Source: Bacteroidia bacterium (lineage in GTDB: Bacteria; Bacteroidota; Bacteroidia; UKL13-3). From it: 38,930 nucleotides of DNA. The stretch covers positions 1 to 38,930 of the forward strand of contig JACMQU010000103.1 in assembly GCA_014376805.1 (NCBI GenBank), written 5' to 3'. A program made the translations under genes and the position numbers. The notes below the pieces were generated by a model that ran no database searches, was not told where the DNA came from, and was given only the letters and a program-made list of their open reading frames with translations. This document shows positions 38,701 through 38,930 of this stretch, piece by piece (the stretch's first letter is position 1; each line of letters begins with the position of its first letter).

Positions 38701-38930
38701 AACAGAAATGATCCCAGGTTTGGTATGGATTTTACGGTTAACCAACAGCAAACAAAAAATCTGCTGACCAACGGATTTGAAACCCGCAACAGAAATGAAT
38801 ATGGGTTTAATTTAAGATGGAATTTTACATCAAGCTGGTCTGTTCAAACAACCTATAATATCGGGTCACGTTTGTATAATTCACAATTTTTTATGCAGAA
38901 CAATTACAAATATCAATACAATGAATTTAA
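35782..38930 (+). CDS. Giant outer-membrane beta-barrel protein, 3' end cut by window
   Basis: ATG 35782 overlaps the kinase stop as ATGA and opens 1049 codons to the window edge without a stop. A signal peptide (1-23, ending LNAQ) is followed by a region with VSRGLSFGNNQNAVVNSNL (about 146-164) and ISDDNNPIQPEGNSQEL (about 181-197), two related motifs of the form G-x-DY-x-I-x-Y-x-SG (about 64-74 and 312-323), and then hundreds of residues of alternating aromatic and polar strands typical of a very large barrel. DFNEDGRQQLNEF (about 858-870) resembles a calcium loop. The N-terminal part recalls large Bacteroidota outer-membrane proteins such as SprA, but this is an impression, not a family call. 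Function is unknown. Confidence 0.85.
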   Translation, partial: MKCLVIISFLLVCRLYFTGLNAQPYKQGRIKEFILDMDTLIIDTAVIVKNTIRVKSNTIIYTEGIDYKINYYSGSFINLTISKGTVLQITYVPVIYNIRQVYKNKDKIIIQQEFNDISNPFAYRPGGEGIDPFMKNDGLVVNGSVSRGLSFGNNQNAVVNSNLNLQLAGKINNDVDVLAAISDDNNPIQPEGNSQELQDFDQVFVQFSKNKQKLVVGDFLMSRPDPSYFLNYYKKSRGLQAQTYFDLNKKSSLQVGAQAAISRGRFVRNIINGTEGNQGPYRLHGPNGELFIIVISGTDGIYLDGERLTRGEQNDYIIDYNSGEITFMPKRIITQYSRIVVEFQYSDRNYARTVFGTNVKFDYKNATFYVNYFTEQDNKNQPFQQSLNDSNKQLLASVGNNLNAAVVSSAVRTTNFDTKKILYRKIDTLGYVGVYINTLYPTADSVYYELRFSFVGTNKGNYKQSASGANGRVFVWVEPVNGIPQGDFEPITILIAPNKRQLLSVGTSLRLDSNTFIKVELARSAYDRNLFSSLDEQNNAGYGVKLDAVNKKLIRAIEPTLTGARKYIHWQNELQYEFVDKNFRYIERYRNVEFDRIWNRQLTNQQQTDTGYLEHILQAKTALQVNNVSVVSYTLGYYNRAQNLFNGLRHVFNTNLRNRRNQLTGSFEWLQAQQKPFVLSAGYTNAAQSLLGTYARIVGKVQLGTKITGEKSSYKNNNDSLLAGSFAYQQYGFFVKSIDSLRTQFFVEYNHRQDQSPAGKIFLNATLAKELKGGMSVLQTNFNKLNIDVAYRSFSINDSNFSKLKPGQTLLSRIEYDYAFMQRFISANSYIQLGSGNELRRDFQYVQVPAGQGLYVWKDFNEDGRQQLNEFLIASFADKNQASYIKVFLPTTTFIRTNSTQVSQTLNINPLSKWARAGGLIKLFTRFSDQAAIRYERKVLAGSGFDLMKLFSPKLADSSLITVGTVLRNTFFFNRNDPRFGMDFTVNQQQTKNLLTNGFETRNRNEYGFNLRWNFTSSWSVQTTYNIGSRLYNSQFFMQNNYKYQYNEF

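Overview
The window is AT-rich chromosomal DNA from a member of the phylum Bacteroidota, probably of the Chitinophagia/Sphingobacteriia/Cytophagia type. The evidence is a secreted M36 peptidase with a type IX secretion (Por) C-terminal sorting domain, a bacillithiol deacetylase, a PadR-PspC pair, a CarboxypepD_reg-like secreted protein, and several upstream sequences matching the Bacteroidota promoter (TTG, about 19 nt, TAnnTTTG). No rRNA, tRNA, insertion sequence, prophage gene or CRISPR array was seen. It reads as envelope and housekeeping chromosome rather than a mobile island.

Layout. Positions 1-6401 (minus) hold the first 2133 codons of a giant cyclic beta-1,2-glucan synthase-type protein (GT84 + glycoamylase + GH94), cut by the window start. 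A 2.2-kb gene-poor stretch follows (6402-8572), with a possible decayed reading frame and an 11-bp hairpin. Then come a DUF4256-YdeI/OmdA-like gene pair, an orphan TonB-like protein, and chrA translationally coupled (TAATG) to a small secreted carboxypeptidase-regulatory-domain protein. From 14404 to 23072 lies a minus-strand run: PadR regulator, double-PspC membrane protein, MacB-type permease, family 2 glycosyltransferase, O-antigen ligase-like protein and the M36 peptidase, which ends at a clear terminator. On the plus strand follow an ABM-domain protein, a three-LysM protein and a second GT2. On the minus strand follow bshB1, a TlpA-like thioredoxin lipid-free exported protein, fabD and a 6-pyruvoyl-tetrahydropterin-synthase-type enzyme.

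The right end (31093 to window end, plus) is a tight three-gene unit: ADP-heptose epimerase (hldD), a 1238-residue multi-membrane NtrY-like histidine kinase starting at TTG 8 nt after hldD, and an outer-membrane beta-barrel protein of more than 1049 residues whose ATG overlaps the kinase stop codon (ATGA). This is the most interesting unit: an LPS-core sugar enzyme, a sensor without a neighbouring response regulator, and a giant outer-membrane protein appear to be co-expressed.

Taken together, many genes concern the cell envelope: glucan synthesis, O-antigen-type ligation, glycosyl transfer, LPS heptose, LysM/peptidoglycan, TonB, PspC and large outer-membrane proteins. Several likely starts lie downstream of the longest possible start, as promoters and signal peptides show.
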